Assembly: GCF_004346845.1 (NCBI RefSeq)
Contig: NZ_SMGI01000001.1
Span: 434,001 to 498,000 of the forward strand
Direction: 5' to 3'
From: Winogradskyella wandonensis
GTDB lineage: Bacteria; Bacteroidota; Bacteroidia; Flavobacteriales; Flavobacteriaceae
DNA length: 64,000 nucleotides
Below the pieces are notes generated by a model. That model was not told where the DNA came from and did no database searches. It saw only the letters and a program-made list of their open reading frames with translations. A program made the position numbers and the translations under genes. This document shows positions 1 to 8,369 of the stretch, piece after piece; within the stretch, counting starts at the first letter, position 1, and each line of letters opens with the position of its first letter.

Positions 1-473
1 CCATCTCTTGCGGCTACTATAGTATCTCCAATAGCCATGTCAAAATCTATGCATTTTGAAGAAAAATCGCCTTTATGCGAAAAATCGCCATCATAGCCTT
101 GAATTATTTTAGATTCGTAACCTTTCTGAAACGGAAGTGTATAAACATAATTTGTATCGTATTCTGTAAATGGATATCTGCCATAATAACCTAAAAATCT
201 GTACTTTTTTAATACTGAATTGGAGTCTGTTTCCGTAAGACGATAACCAAAAATTTGTTGTTCTTCTTTGGATTCTAATTGTTTAAAAAGTGTTTCATCT
301 GTTTTTCTATCAATGACTTTTATATACATTGGAGAAACTAAATGATTTTTAGAAATCACTAAAAGCGAATCTTTTTCAACCTTAAATTTTATAAAGTTTG
401 GAGAGGTAAGTTTTTTTGAGCAACCTACCACCAATGAAATAAAAAATATGAACAGAAAGAAACACCGTTTCAT
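1..473 (-). CDS. M23-family metallopeptidase lipoprotein, C-terminus beyond window
   Basis: The open frame runs off the left edge; 157 codons are visible. The protein starts with a lipoprotein signal (hydrophobic stretch ending in VVGC, Cys18), so it is probably anchored in the envelope. Near the cut end the sequence SHKGDFSSKCIDFDMAIGD is followed by IVAARDG. This matches the start of a LytM/M23 domain, where a His and an Asp of the HxnD motif bind the catalytic zinc and the enzyme cuts peptidoglycan cross-bridges or peptides. The second half of the catalytic domain (HxH motif) is not in the window, so activity cannot be judged. It begins 5 bases after the stop of the M28 peptidase gene and is probably cotranscribed with it. 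Family call is from the motif only. Confidence 0.75.
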   Translation of the reverse strand, partial: MKRCFFLFIFFISLVVGCSKKLTSPNFIKFKVEKDSLLVISKNHLVSPMYIKVIDRKTDETLFKQLESKEEQQIFGYRLTETDSNSVLKKYRFLGYYGRYPFTEYDTNYVYTLPFQKGYESKIIQGYDGDFSHKGDFSSKCIDFDMAIGDTIVAARD

Positions 474-478
474 TTTTA

Positions 479-1810
479 CTAGCGAATAATTTTATTAGGG
501 AACGTTACTAGACTTTCGTGACCATCTTTTCCAACGGCCGCAACCCCGAAAAAGAAATTATCGACCACGATACCATCCAAAGTATATTCACTAACATCTC
601 CAACATAACGGCTATTGTCCCAAGTAGGCGAAGTTGTATCTCTCCAATAAATTTTGTAACCAACAGCGCCATCAACTTTATCCCAGCTAAATTTTGCAGA
701 AGGCTGAACAATACCACCAATACCTACGTTTTTTGGTGCCGGTGGAGCAGAGGCAATGCTTGCTAAATTTATTGCGTTTACAGCGGTTAGCTTTTTACAA
801 TACGGGAAGTTAACATGCTCAAAGGTATCACCGTAATCAATGCCATCTTCTGTACGAATGTCTTGATGTTGTTGCGTATAATTTTCGTGTGCTTCCATAA
901 TACGGATTCCCGCAAAACCAACATCGTTGAAAGGTCTGTGGTGTCCGCCACGGCCAAATCGGTCTAAGCGGTAGACCATCATTGGATTCATCTCTGGCAT
1001 ATACGTCTTCACGGTTTTATGCACATAGCGCGCCAATTGACGTGAAATCCCATCAACTTCACCACCATAAAAACGTCTTGCACGACGTGCACGTTCACTT
1101 TCGTTTGCAGGTACTGGTTCTGAGAAAATTCTGAATGTGCGGTTGTCAATCACGCCATCAACGCCTTTAATATTTCCAATCATGTCGTTATTTAAAATTC
1201 CTACGATATCCCAATTGTTGTCTTGCGCGTATTTTGCTAAACCTTGACCACCAAACAAGCCTTGTTCTTCTCCAGAAAGACCTACGTAGATAATACTGCT
1301 ATCAAATTTGTATTTAGATAATACACGAGCGGCTTCTATAGCGCCAGCCATACCTGAAGCGTTATCGTTAGCGCCTGGTGAGTCTGAAGTGAAATCAGTT
1401 GGGTCTGACACTCGTGAATCGATATCACCACTCATGATAATAAAACGATTTGGATATTTTGTACCGCGTTGTATCGCTACGACATTAACTACCATAACGT
1501 CCTTGACAATACGTTGATTTCGGCCTTTTTCAACTAAATCTTGTTGATAGAATACCTCTAGGCAATCACCACAATCTTTAGAAATTTTATCAAACTCAGA
1601 CTTAATCCAACGCCGCGCTGCACCAATACCTCGTGTGTCTGATAAGGTGTCACTTAAGGTGTGACGTGTGCCAAAATCCGCAAGGGTTTTCACATCGTTT
1701 CTTAAGCGTTCTTCAGAAACAGCATCAATAATATCGTAAAGTTTTGGGTCGGTTTGTGCTTGATTTATTGTAAAGCCAAATAAGGCAAGTCCTAAAATAA
1801 TTTTTTTCAT
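479..1810 (-). CDS. Secreted M28-family zinc peptidase with C-terminal fibronectin III domain
   Basis: A 443-residue exported protein with a signal peptide (residues 1-18), an M28 (aminopeptidase Y/S-like) catalytic domain at about 35-350 and a fibronectin type III domain at about 357-440. Visible catalytic parts are Asp149 in GANDNASG (bridging zinc ligand), Glu181-Glu182 in GLSGEE (general base and ligand), Asp209 in NNDMIGN and His332 near the domain end. The usual first ligand His of the HxD motif is replaced: the sequence is SGDID, with Asp129 where His is normal and Asp131 kept. Family members remove N-terminal residues from peptides. It probably feeds on extracellular or periplasmic protein. 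The downstream M23 gene begins 5 bases after its stop. Confidence 0.85.
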   Translation of the reverse strand: MKKIILGLALFGFTINQAQTDPKLYDIIDAVSEERLRNDVKTLADFGTRHTLSDTLSDTRGIGAARRWIKSEFDKISKDCGDCLEVFYQQDLVEKGRNQRIVKDVMVVNVVAIQRGTKYPNRFIIMSGDIDSRVSDPTDFTSDSPGANDNASGMAGAIEAARVLSKYKFDSSIIYVGLSGEEQGLFGGQGLAKYAQDNNWDIVGILNNDMIGNIKGVDGVIDNRTFRIFSEPVPANESERARRARRFYGGEVDGISRQLARYVHKTVKTYMPEMNPMMVYRLDRFGRGGHHRPFNDVGFAGIRIMEAHENYTQQHQDIRTEDGIDYGDTFEHVNFPYCKKLTAVNAINLASIASAPPAPKNVGIGGIVQPSAKFSWDKVDGAVGYKIYWRDTTSPTWDNSRYVGDVSEYTLDGIVVDNFFFGVAAVGKDGHESLVTFPNKIIR

Positions 1811-1834
1811 GAGAGTTAGTGTTTTGAAGCCTAA

Positions 1835-1860
1835 AAATAAGGCTTTCGCTAAAGCCTTGT
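1835..1860 (-). terminator. Rho-independent terminator
   Basis: A perfect 8-bp stem (AAGGCTTT / AAAGCCTT, 4-base loop) is followed on the minus strand by ATTTTTAG. It lies just after the stop of the DUF6265/CBM9-like gene and before the M28 gene, so the M28-M23 pair is probably a separate transcript. Confidence 0.65.
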
Positions 1861-1892
1861 GTTTAAAGATTTGTTAATACGTTAATCTGTTT

Positions 1893-3041
1893 TTAGTCGT
1901 CTATAAGTAAAAGCGTGCCAAAAATACTAGCATCAATCCAGCCACGGTTTTTATCTTCACCTTCAACTTTTACAGAGCCGATAAAGTTTTCGCGAGTGGC
2001 ACTATTATCATTATCGCAATACGCAAGGGCAAAACCTACATTTTTATTGGCGCTTAATTTTATGGGAAAATTAGTCCCAGATTCGTTATAGGTGTCATCA
2101 TATAAAGAAATTTTGACTTCCCAAACCGATTGATTTCTTGTAGTTATTCGTTTTGATGTTATGTGAGAGTTGAAAAGTATTCCCTTTTCTTCTGTTGACA
2201 TATCTACGACATTACCATCTAAGGCTATATGATAAGCAAACGCGTTATGGTTAAACTGATGATTGCCACCGCTATTGTTTTCGTCTATAAAAATCTCTAA
2301 ACAGTCATCGTCCCACCACGCTTTTAAAGGGTCTTTTTCTTTATCTAAAAGAATATCATCAGTAATTTCAGCCAAAAGGTATAAGGCATCTTCTGTCCAA
2401 GCTAGCTTATAGCGTCCTTGAAAATCATCTTGCGAATAGGCTTCTCCTAACCATAACTGATTTATTGGTTGCCATTTCGATTTTCCCCAAATAGCCTCCT
2501 TAGCTTTTCCGTCAATTATTGGAGTTACAGCAGCTTTTTTTACTTCTATAAGTTGGTTGACTGGCTTTTTTACGGGTATTTGTTTTTTGTAATTAAATTT
2601 TACGGTTTCAACTTTATCTTCCGCTTTAATGTCAACGTAAACATTCATCTCTGTATCGCTAACTTTTTCAAATGACATGCCTTCAAATACAACTTTGTTT
2701 TTGGTAATATATTTTAGTGGAAAGTCTACGGTTTCGTCTTTGGTTTCCCAGCCTTTAAGGTCGTTATTAAAATGTTTGAGTTGGAGGACAAGCGAGTTTT
2801 CTATCTCACGGATAATTTCAATTTCATAGAAGGTAACTTTTCCTTCATTAATTAATTTAAAGGTTGCCATCATAGAGCCAGCTGATGGTTCACTCCAGAT
2901 TTCTTCCGTTTTTCCACCAAAAGCTTCACCATGCCACGTACCAGAAATCCAAGCGATGTTTTCTAATTTTGGCTCTAGTTTTTGTTCTTGAGCGATTAGT
3001 GAGCAGGACATGAGCAGTAGAAAAATTGAAAAGTGTTTCAT
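1893..3041 (-). CDS. Exported DUF6265 + CBM9-like two-domain protein
   Basis: A 382-residue protein with a signal peptide (about 1-17). Residues 24-155 resemble DUF6265, a lipocalin-like beta domain with the typical opening IAWISGTWHGEAFGG and the EEIWSEP motif. Residues about 166-382 resemble a family 9 carbohydrate-binding-like beta sandwich (IDGKAKEAIWG at the start, then WWDDDCLEIFIDENN). That second domain is common in Bacteroidota exported proteins, where it may bind sugars or act as a cytochrome-associated sandwich. No catalytic residues are recognisable. It diverges from the M24 peptidase gene with only 50 bases between the starts. The domain calls are fairly secure; the biological role is unknown. 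Confidence 0.65.
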   Translation of the reverse strand: MKHFSIFLLLMSCSLIAQEQKLEPKLENIAWISGTWHGEAFGGKTEEIWSEPSAGSMMATFKLINEGKVTFYEIEIIREIENSLVLQLKHFNNDLKGWETKDETVDFPLKYITKNKVVFEGMSFEKVSDTEMNVYVDIKAEDKVETVKFNYKKQIPVKKPVNQLIEVKKAAVTPIIDGKAKEAIWGKSKWQPINQLWLGEAYSQDDFQGRYKLAWTEDALYLLAEITDDILLDKEKDPLKAWWDDDCLEIFIDENNSGGNHQFNHNAFAYHIALDGNVVDMSTEEKGILFNSHITSKRITTRNQSVWEVKISLYDDTYNESGTNFPIKLSANKNVGFALAYCDNDNSATRENFIGSVKVEGEDKNRGWIDASIFGTLLLIDD

Positions 3042-3091
3042 ACGAGTTTTGATTAATGCGTATCTTCGTTTAGATTTTATAAAGTTAAAAA

Positions 3092-4426
3092 ATGAAACGA
3101 TTTTATTCTGTATTACTTGTAATTCTATTTTTTGGCTGTGTTGATGGCACTATTTCAACAACTGCTGAAACAACAAGCATTAATCCTGAAACGTATTGGG
3201 GCGACAGCCCTTGGCCAGAGATTAGAAAAAAGCGTATCACTACGCTACTTCCAAAAGCTCTAGAAAATGCAGAAGTAGATAGTTGGTTAGTCATCTGTAG
3301 AGAAAATAATAACGACCCTATTGCAGACCATATAGGCGGCGAAAATGCTGGAGGTACTGCTGTGTTCTTGTTTTATAATGACGAAAACGGATTTCATTCT
3401 AAAGTATTCTCACCATCTGGTGAAGCTACGGCTTTAGACGATTTAGATATTCACGACGAGGTTGTGAGTGTTGATCGTGGTACATCTGCGGTGTCTATGG
3501 CGGTAGATTTTATAAAAGAAAAAGAATTTGGAACTATAGCTGTTAATTCGTCTAAGAGCAACGCTATGGCAGACGGACTATCGTATTCTCAACGACAGAA
3601 TTTAGAAGAATTATTAGGTGATTATTCTAACCGTTTAGTGCCATCTACAGAAGTTGTTTACGAATGGCTATCTATAAAACTACCAGAAGAAGTTGAGATT
3701 CTTCGTAAAGCGGCACAGTTGACTGCTGATTGGCAGATTGAAGCCTATAAACAAGTGACTCCAGGCAAATCTACAGATGCTGATATTGCTAAATTTTTAA
3801 AGCAAAAAATGACAGAATATGGTGTAAAAGATGGCTGGGCACCTGACCAAAACCCGAATGTAAATTCTGGTGCTGACCGAGGACATTCTCATGCAACGGA
3901 CAAAGTAATTATGCCAGGAGACGTCATACAAATAGATTTTGGTGTAAAGGTTTATGACCGCTGGGTGAGCGATATTCAGCGTTTTGCTTATGTATTAAAA
4001 GACGGTGAAACTGAAGCGCCAAAGGGCATTTTGCATTATTGGGAAAGTGGTAAAGCAGGAAATCGTGCTGCGCTTGCTGCTATGAAACCTGGTGTAAAGG
4101 GTGTGGACGTTGATAGGGCACAACGTGTACTTATGAAAGAAGCAGGCTCGGATTATGTGATGTGGAGCACAGGACATCCAGTGGGTTATGTGGCGCATGA
4201 TGTTGGGCCAAATCTTGGAGGTTCGCAAGCGTCTCATGTAAGACCAGCTTCTGAGAAAATCATAAAAGAAGGAATGACCTTTGCTTTTGATGGTTTCCAT
4301 GCATGGAAATTAAAAGATGGCGGAACAAAAACCATATCGGTAGAGGAAATGGCTGTGGTTAAAAAAGATGGCGCTGAGTATCTAATTGAACCGCAAGAGG
4401 AGTTGATATTAATAAAAAGTAATTAG
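3092..4426 (+). CDS. M24-family metallopeptidase (Xaa-Pro aminopeptidase-like) lipoprotein
   Basis: A 444-residue protein with a lipobox ending in FFGC (Cys16), so it should be lipid-anchored. It has a creatinase-like N-terminal domain (about 35-195) and a pita-bread M24 domain (about 200-440). Metal ligands expected for M24 are Asp282 (QIDFG), Asp294 (VSDIQR), His369 (AHDVGP), then Glu and Glu. The fourth ligand position reads GMTFAFDGF, so Asp400 replaces the usual Glu; the last, Glu418 in SVEEMAVV, is present. Members release N-terminal residues next to proline using two Mn or Zn ions. Its stop overlaps the convergent DUF6090 gene by 4 bases. Confidence 0.8.
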   Translation: MKRFYSVLLVILFFGCVDGTISTTAETTSINPETYWGDSPWPEIRKKRITTLLPKALENAEVDSWLVICRENNNDPIADHIGGENAGGTAVFLFYNDENGFHSKVFSPSGEATALDDLDIHDEVVSVDRGTSAVSMAVDFIKEKEFGTIAVNSSKSNAMADGLSYSQRQNLEELLGDYSNRLVPSTEVVYEWLSIKLPEEVEILRKAAQLTADWQIEAYKQVTPGKSTDADIAKFLKQKMTEYGVKDGWAPDQNPNVNSGADRGHSHATDKVIMPGDVIQIDFGVKVYDRWVSDIQRFAYVLKDGETEAPKGILHYWESGKAGNRAALAAMKPGVKGVDVDRAQRVLMKEAGSDYVMWSTGHPVGYVAHDVGPNLGGSQASHVRPASEKIIKEGMTFAFDGFHAWKLKDGGTKTISVEEMAVVKKDGAEYLIEPQEELILIKSN

Positions 4427-5160
4427 TCCATTTCTTTTTTTATAAACCGAATTAATTCTTCGGTGTAGTTTAGAATATTATTAAGCTCTAATTTGTTCCT
4501 TTTATTGCTAATATTTTTAATCTTTAAGGCTTTAATTAAAACGGGTAATTCTTCTAACTGTCTTTCTTGAATATTTAGTCGATTGGAGAGTGCTTTATTG
4601 TTTTTCCAAATATCTAAGTCGCTAAAGGTTTCTAAAAAATCTAATTCTTTGAATATGGCTAGATATAAGTCCAATCTCCCTTTAAAATCATCTAAGTGAC
4701 TTTTTTGCTCGTTTTCTAAATTTATTAAAGCATTTCGAATGTGCGAAGGAAGCAGCCTAATGTCACCCGTAGATTGCATGACACTCACTGTTTTTGTATT
4801 AAAGGTTGTATTTTCTAAATCGAAGACTGCATTTTGATGATAGATTAATACGGAATCTATTGAAAGGTTTGGATTACTAGTTTCTTTTTTAAGGTTGTTG
4901 TATGCTTCTATATCATTTTGTAGTCTGGAAATAGAAAATTTTATAGTACTTACATCTGAATCCAATTCATCTAAAAGTTGTTTGTAATAGGATTGTATTA
5001 ACAATCGGTCTTTCCTATTTTCATTCCAATTGTTGATTTGTAGGGCAATGAGAATCCCGATGACGACCAAAATGATTTCGCCAATAGCGTATTTAAAGTA
5101 CTTACCCATTTTATTTTGATTTATTAGTGAGAGACGGATATGTCGGAAGAATTTTACCAT
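4423..5160 (-). CDS. DUF6090 family membrane protein
   Basis: A 245-residue protein with the hallmark N-terminus of the DUF6090 family: a short basic segment (MVKFFRHIRLSLI), then KYFKYAIGEI running into one transmembrane helix (about 22-42) that ends in QINNWNE. The remaining 200 residues are charged, mostly helical and predicted to lie outside the membrane. These proteins are very common and often multi-copy in Flavobacteriaceae, but no function has been assigned. The start is supported by the conserved first residues. It is convergent with the M24 peptidase and shares 4 bases with it, leaving no room for a terminator between them. Confidence 0.75.
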   Translation of the reverse strand: MVKFFRHIRLSLINQNKMGKYFKYAIGEIILVVIGILIALQINNWNENRKDRLLIQSYYKQLLDELDSDVSTIKFSISRLQNDIEAYNNLKKETSNPNLSIDSVLIYHQNAVFDLENTTFNTKTVSVMQSTGDIRLLPSHIRNALINLENEQKSHLDDFKGRLDLYLAIFKELDFLETFSDLDIWKNNKALSNRLNIQERQLEELPVLIKALKIKNISNKRNKLELNNILNYTEELIRFIKKEMD

Positions 5161-5238
5161 TTATGCCTAGAGATTCAAATTAAACTAGCCTGATTGTTAT
5201 TGTAAAGTTATTTATTATTCAATTTTTAATAAATCCTG

Positions 5239-6417
5239 TTACCTCACAAACGTCACTTTACTTATCAATCCATTTTCGACTTCGTAAATCGCAACGGCTT
5301 TAAACGTATTTCCATTAGCGGTCACTAATTCGTGGTCTATAACTTTGTTTCCTGTGACTATACGTTTTAATATTTTACAGTTGAGATCTGGTGTATTTTC
5401 AAAGAAGCCTTTGTATGAGGTTTTCATTGCCTCTTGACCTTCTGTACGTAATTCGTTAGGGAAATTATAAAGTTTTATATCGTTAGAGTAAGTCGCCATA
5501 AAAGCATCTATATCTCTTGCGTTATAAGCGTCTAATTGCTGTTGCACAATCTCTTCTGGTGAGATTTCTGAAACTAAGGCTAGCATGGTTCCTATTTCAT
5601 TTGTTGCAATACGGGTTATTTTCTGAAGATTATCGTCGTCAAAATTTGCTAAAAGTCTAAACTGTTTGTCCTTTTTTGGGTTGAATAAATAGACGCTATT
5701 ATTTATAGGAATAACGATGCTTCCATCAATAAGCCAGCAGATATCTTCTGTTTTATTCGGGAGTTCTATAATGTCTCTAGTTTCACTTGTAATTGGGTTG
5801 AGTGATTTTAGGGTCCATTTATCGTCGCGTTTTTCTACAAAACTTACCAGTTTACTATTTGGTATTTTATGAAAGGAACGCCCAACATTAATGGCATCTC
5901 TTCGTCTTTTACCAGTATTGACGTCTATAACATAAAGATTAAGTCCGCTTTCTTCTATAACGGCGGCAACAATTGTACTCTCGTCGTACCAAGTGTAGTA
6001 GGCTACTACTAAATCTTTAACTAATTCTGTAGATTCTCCTGTTCTAAAATCGTAACGATACAAACGTTGTTTGCCATCGTTATCTAGTCTTACGGCTGAT
6101 ATGTCTTTTGAATTTGGAATTTTTAGAGGTGAATACTCACCACCATTTGGTGTAGAATTAGCAAAAGAAACAATTTGTTTGTTTAAATGGTAGAATGCGA
6201 TATCTGTCTGTCCTTTTTTTGTTGAAACAAAACTGACTAAGTTGTCGTTATAAAAACTAGGTTGGTTGTCATAACCTTTGTTGTTTGATATGTTTCGTTG
6301 ATTAGTTAAAGCTAATTCTCCGTTTGAGTTGGTTATATCGAAGAGATAGACCTCGGTATTTTGGGCTAGAGTAGTGGTTGCAAATGCAAATAAGAGAATG
6401 TAGACTATAGATTTCAT
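5239..6417 (-). CDS. Exported beta-propeller protein with C-terminal NTF2/SnoaL-like domain
   Basis: A 392-residue protein with a signal peptide (1-18). Residues about 20-280 are TolB/WD40-like: repeated short blocks such as YDNQPSFYNDN, PNGGEYSPLKIP and TWYDESTIVAAV match beta-propeller blades. Residues about 283-392 form a SnoaL/NTF2-like cone (IVQQQLDAYNARDIDAFMATYS, with hydrophobic strand pattern to the end). In the family such domains are either small hydrolases/isomerases or binding modules, and no active-site residues can be named. The unusual combination suggests a secreted sensor or binding protein. It appears to be a single gene, followed upstream by the terminator of fadE. Confidence 0.65.
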   Translation of the reverse strand: MKSIVYILLFAFATTTLAQNTEVYLFDITNSNGELALTNQRNISNNKGYDNQPSFYNDNLVSFVSTKKGQTDIAFYHLNKQIVSFANSTPNGGEYSPLKIPNSKDISAVRLDNDGKQRLYRYDFRTGESTELVKDLVVAYYTWYDESTIVAAVIEESGLNLYVIDVNTGKRRRDAINVGRSFHKIPNSKLVSFVEKRDDKWTLKSLNPITSETRDIIELPNKTEDICWLIDGSIVIPINNSVYLFNPKKDKQFRLLANFDDDNLQKITRIATNEIGTMLALVSEISPEEIVQQQLDAYNARDIDAFMATYSNDIKLYNFPNELRTEGQEAMKTSYKGFFENTPDLNCKILKRIVTGNKVIDHELVTANGNTFKAVAIYEVENGLISKVTFVR

Positions 6418-6455
6418 AGACTTTTAGTTTTTTTGAAATCTAAATATACACAAAT

Positions 6456-6493
6456 AAAAAAGTCGAATTGCTATTACCACAATCCGACTTTTT
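6456..6493 (-). terminator. Rho-independent terminator of the fad operon
   Basis: Stem AAAAAGTCG / CGACTTTTT around a loop of about 20 bases, with A/T runs on both sides. It lies about 45 bases after the stop of fadE and closes the marR-fadN-fadA-fadE unit. Confidence 0.7.
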
Positions 6494-6539
6494 CCATCTA
6501 ATTAAACTTAAACCTTTTATGAGATTTAATCACTCTATT

Positions 6540-8345
6540 TTAAAAGCAGTACTTATTTTCTGCTTTTACTTTTTCTGCTATGGTGTTACGTAAAGCAACA
6601 ACGTTAGGGTAGTTAGCATATTTAGTAAAACGCTTAAGACCCATTAGCATCATTTTTTGCTCATCGCCTTCAGCAAAAGAAACAATACCTTCGATACCGT
6701 TTTTCTTTATAATTTCTACAGCATTAAATAAATATAACTTGGCCATAGCGATTTGTTCTTTCTGAGCATCTTCACCAAAACGTTTCGCATTTTTCTCAGC
6801 ACGTAAAATTGCCGACTCTGCCATGTAAATTTCAATAAGAATGTTTGAAGCATTCATTAATAACTGTTGGTGTTGCTCTAAGTCTGGACCATATTTTTGA
6901 ACTGCAGAACCTGCCACCATTAAGAAGACTTTCTTAAGTTTTGCAATCATTTCTTTTTCCTCAGAAAACAATTCTGAATAATCTGGAACATCAAATGATG
7001 GAATTCCCATAAGCTCGTCTGCTACTTTCATTGCAGGACCTAATAAATCTACATGACCTTTCATGGCTTTTTTAACTAGCATACCAACAGAAAGCATTCT
7101 ATTAATTTCGTTAGTACCTTCGTAGATACGTGCAATACGGGCATCTCTCCAAGCCGCTTCCATTGGTGTTTCTTCAGAGAAGCCCATGCCTCCAAAAATT
7201 TGGATACCTTCATCTGCACAATTTTGTACATCTTCTGATACGGCAACTTTTAAGATTGAACATTCAATAGCATACTCTTCAACACCTTTAAGCTCTGCTT
7301 CTTGATGTGTATTACCGGCAGCAACACGCATTGCAATACGGTCTTCGATATTTTTTGCAGCTCGGTACGATGCAGATTCACCAGCATATGCACTTGTTGC
7401 CATTTCTGCAATCTTTGCTTTGATAGCTCCAAAATCGGCAATTGGTGTTTTAAATTGCTTACGCTCGTTTGCGTATTGTACACCTGTAGTAATGATACGT
7501 CTTTGCGAATCTAAACACGCTGCTGCTAATTTAATTCGACCAACGTTTAAGGCATTCATAGCAATTTTAAAACCTTCACCACGACCAGCCAACATATTTT
7601 CTACAGGAACTAAGCAATCGTTAAAGAACACTTGACGAGTAGAACTCGCACGAATACCTAATTTATGCTCTTCCTCACCTAAAGTAATACCGTTTGATGG
7701 GTCATTCTCAACGATGAATCCTGTAATATTTTTATCGTCTTCTAAACGTGCAAAAACGATAAATAATTGGCAGAAACCAGCATTAGAAATCCACATTTTT
7801 TGTCCGTTAATTTTGTAGTGCTTTCCGTCTGCAGTTAATTCTGCAGTTGTTTTACCAGAGTTAGCATCCGAACCTGCACCTGGCTCAGTTAAACAATATG
7901 CTCCGAACCACTCGCCTGTAGCTAATTTTGGAACATATTTTTGCTTTTGCTCTTCCGTACCGTATAATGTAATTGGCATGGTACCAATACCTGTATGCGC
8001 ACCGAAAGCTGTGCTGAAAGAACCAGTTCCTGAAGAAATATAATCACAAACCAACATGGTAGAGACAAAGCCCATTCCTAATCCGCCATATTCTTCTGGT
8101 ACTGCAACGCCTAAGAATCCTAATTCTCCAGCCTTTTTCATACACTCTTCTGTAAAGGCATAGTCTTTCTTTTCAAAACGTTCTCTATGTGCAATGATTT
8201 CACGGTCGTTAAATTCCATAACCGCTTCTTTCATCATTGTTTGTTCTTCGTTAAAATCTTCTGGAGTGAAGATATCTTCGCATTTGGTTTCCTTAACGAG
8301 GAATTGTCCGCCGCGAAGGATTTCTTTTTCTGTAGTCGCTTCCAT
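6540..8345 (-). CDS. fadE: Acyl-CoA dehydrogenase (FadE type)
   Basis: A 601-residue FAD enzyme for the first step of beta-oxidation, acyl-CoA to trans-2-enoyl-CoA. Family signatures are YCLTEPGAGSDA (FAD/substrate binding), KMWISNAGF, and the C-terminal ARIYEGTNEINR carrying the region of the FAD contact. The extra 200-residue C-terminal part beyond the usual 380-residue core matches the long, VLCAD/FadE-like class, as does Bacillus subtilis FadE (about 594 residues). It is the last gene of marR-fadN-fadA-fadE, 24 bases after fadA, and a terminator follows. Electron acceptor (ETF) genes are not in this window. Confidence 0.93.
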   Translation of the reverse strand: MEATTEKEILRGGQFLVKETKCEDIFTPEDFNEEQTMMKEAVMEFNDREIIAHRERFEKKDYAFTEECMKKAGELGFLGVAVPEEYGGLGMGFVSTMLVCDYISSGTGSFSTAFGAHTGIGTMPITLYGTEEQKQKYVPKLATGEWFGAYCLTEPGAGSDANSGKTTAELTADGKHYKINGQKMWISNAGFCQLFIVFARLEDDKNITGFIVENDPSNGITLGEEEHKLGIRASSTRQVFFNDCLVPVENMLAGRGEGFKIAMNALNVGRIKLAAACLDSQRRIITTGVQYANERKQFKTPIADFGAIKAKIAEMATSAYAGESASYRAAKNIEDRIAMRVAAGNTHQEAELKGVEEYAIECSILKVAVSEDVQNCADEGIQIFGGMGFSEETPMEAAWRDARIARIYEGTNEINRMLSVGMLVKKAMKGHVDLLGPAMKVADELMGIPSFDVPDYSELFSEEKEMIAKLKKVFLMVAGSAVQKYGPDLEQHQQLLMNASNILIEIYMAESAILRAEKNAKRFGEDAQKEQIAMAKLYLFNAVEIIKKNGIEGIVSFAEGDEQKMMLMGLKRFTKYANYPNVVALRNTIAEKVKAENKYCF

Positions 8346-8369
8346 AACTCTTATGATTTGTATCTTTTT

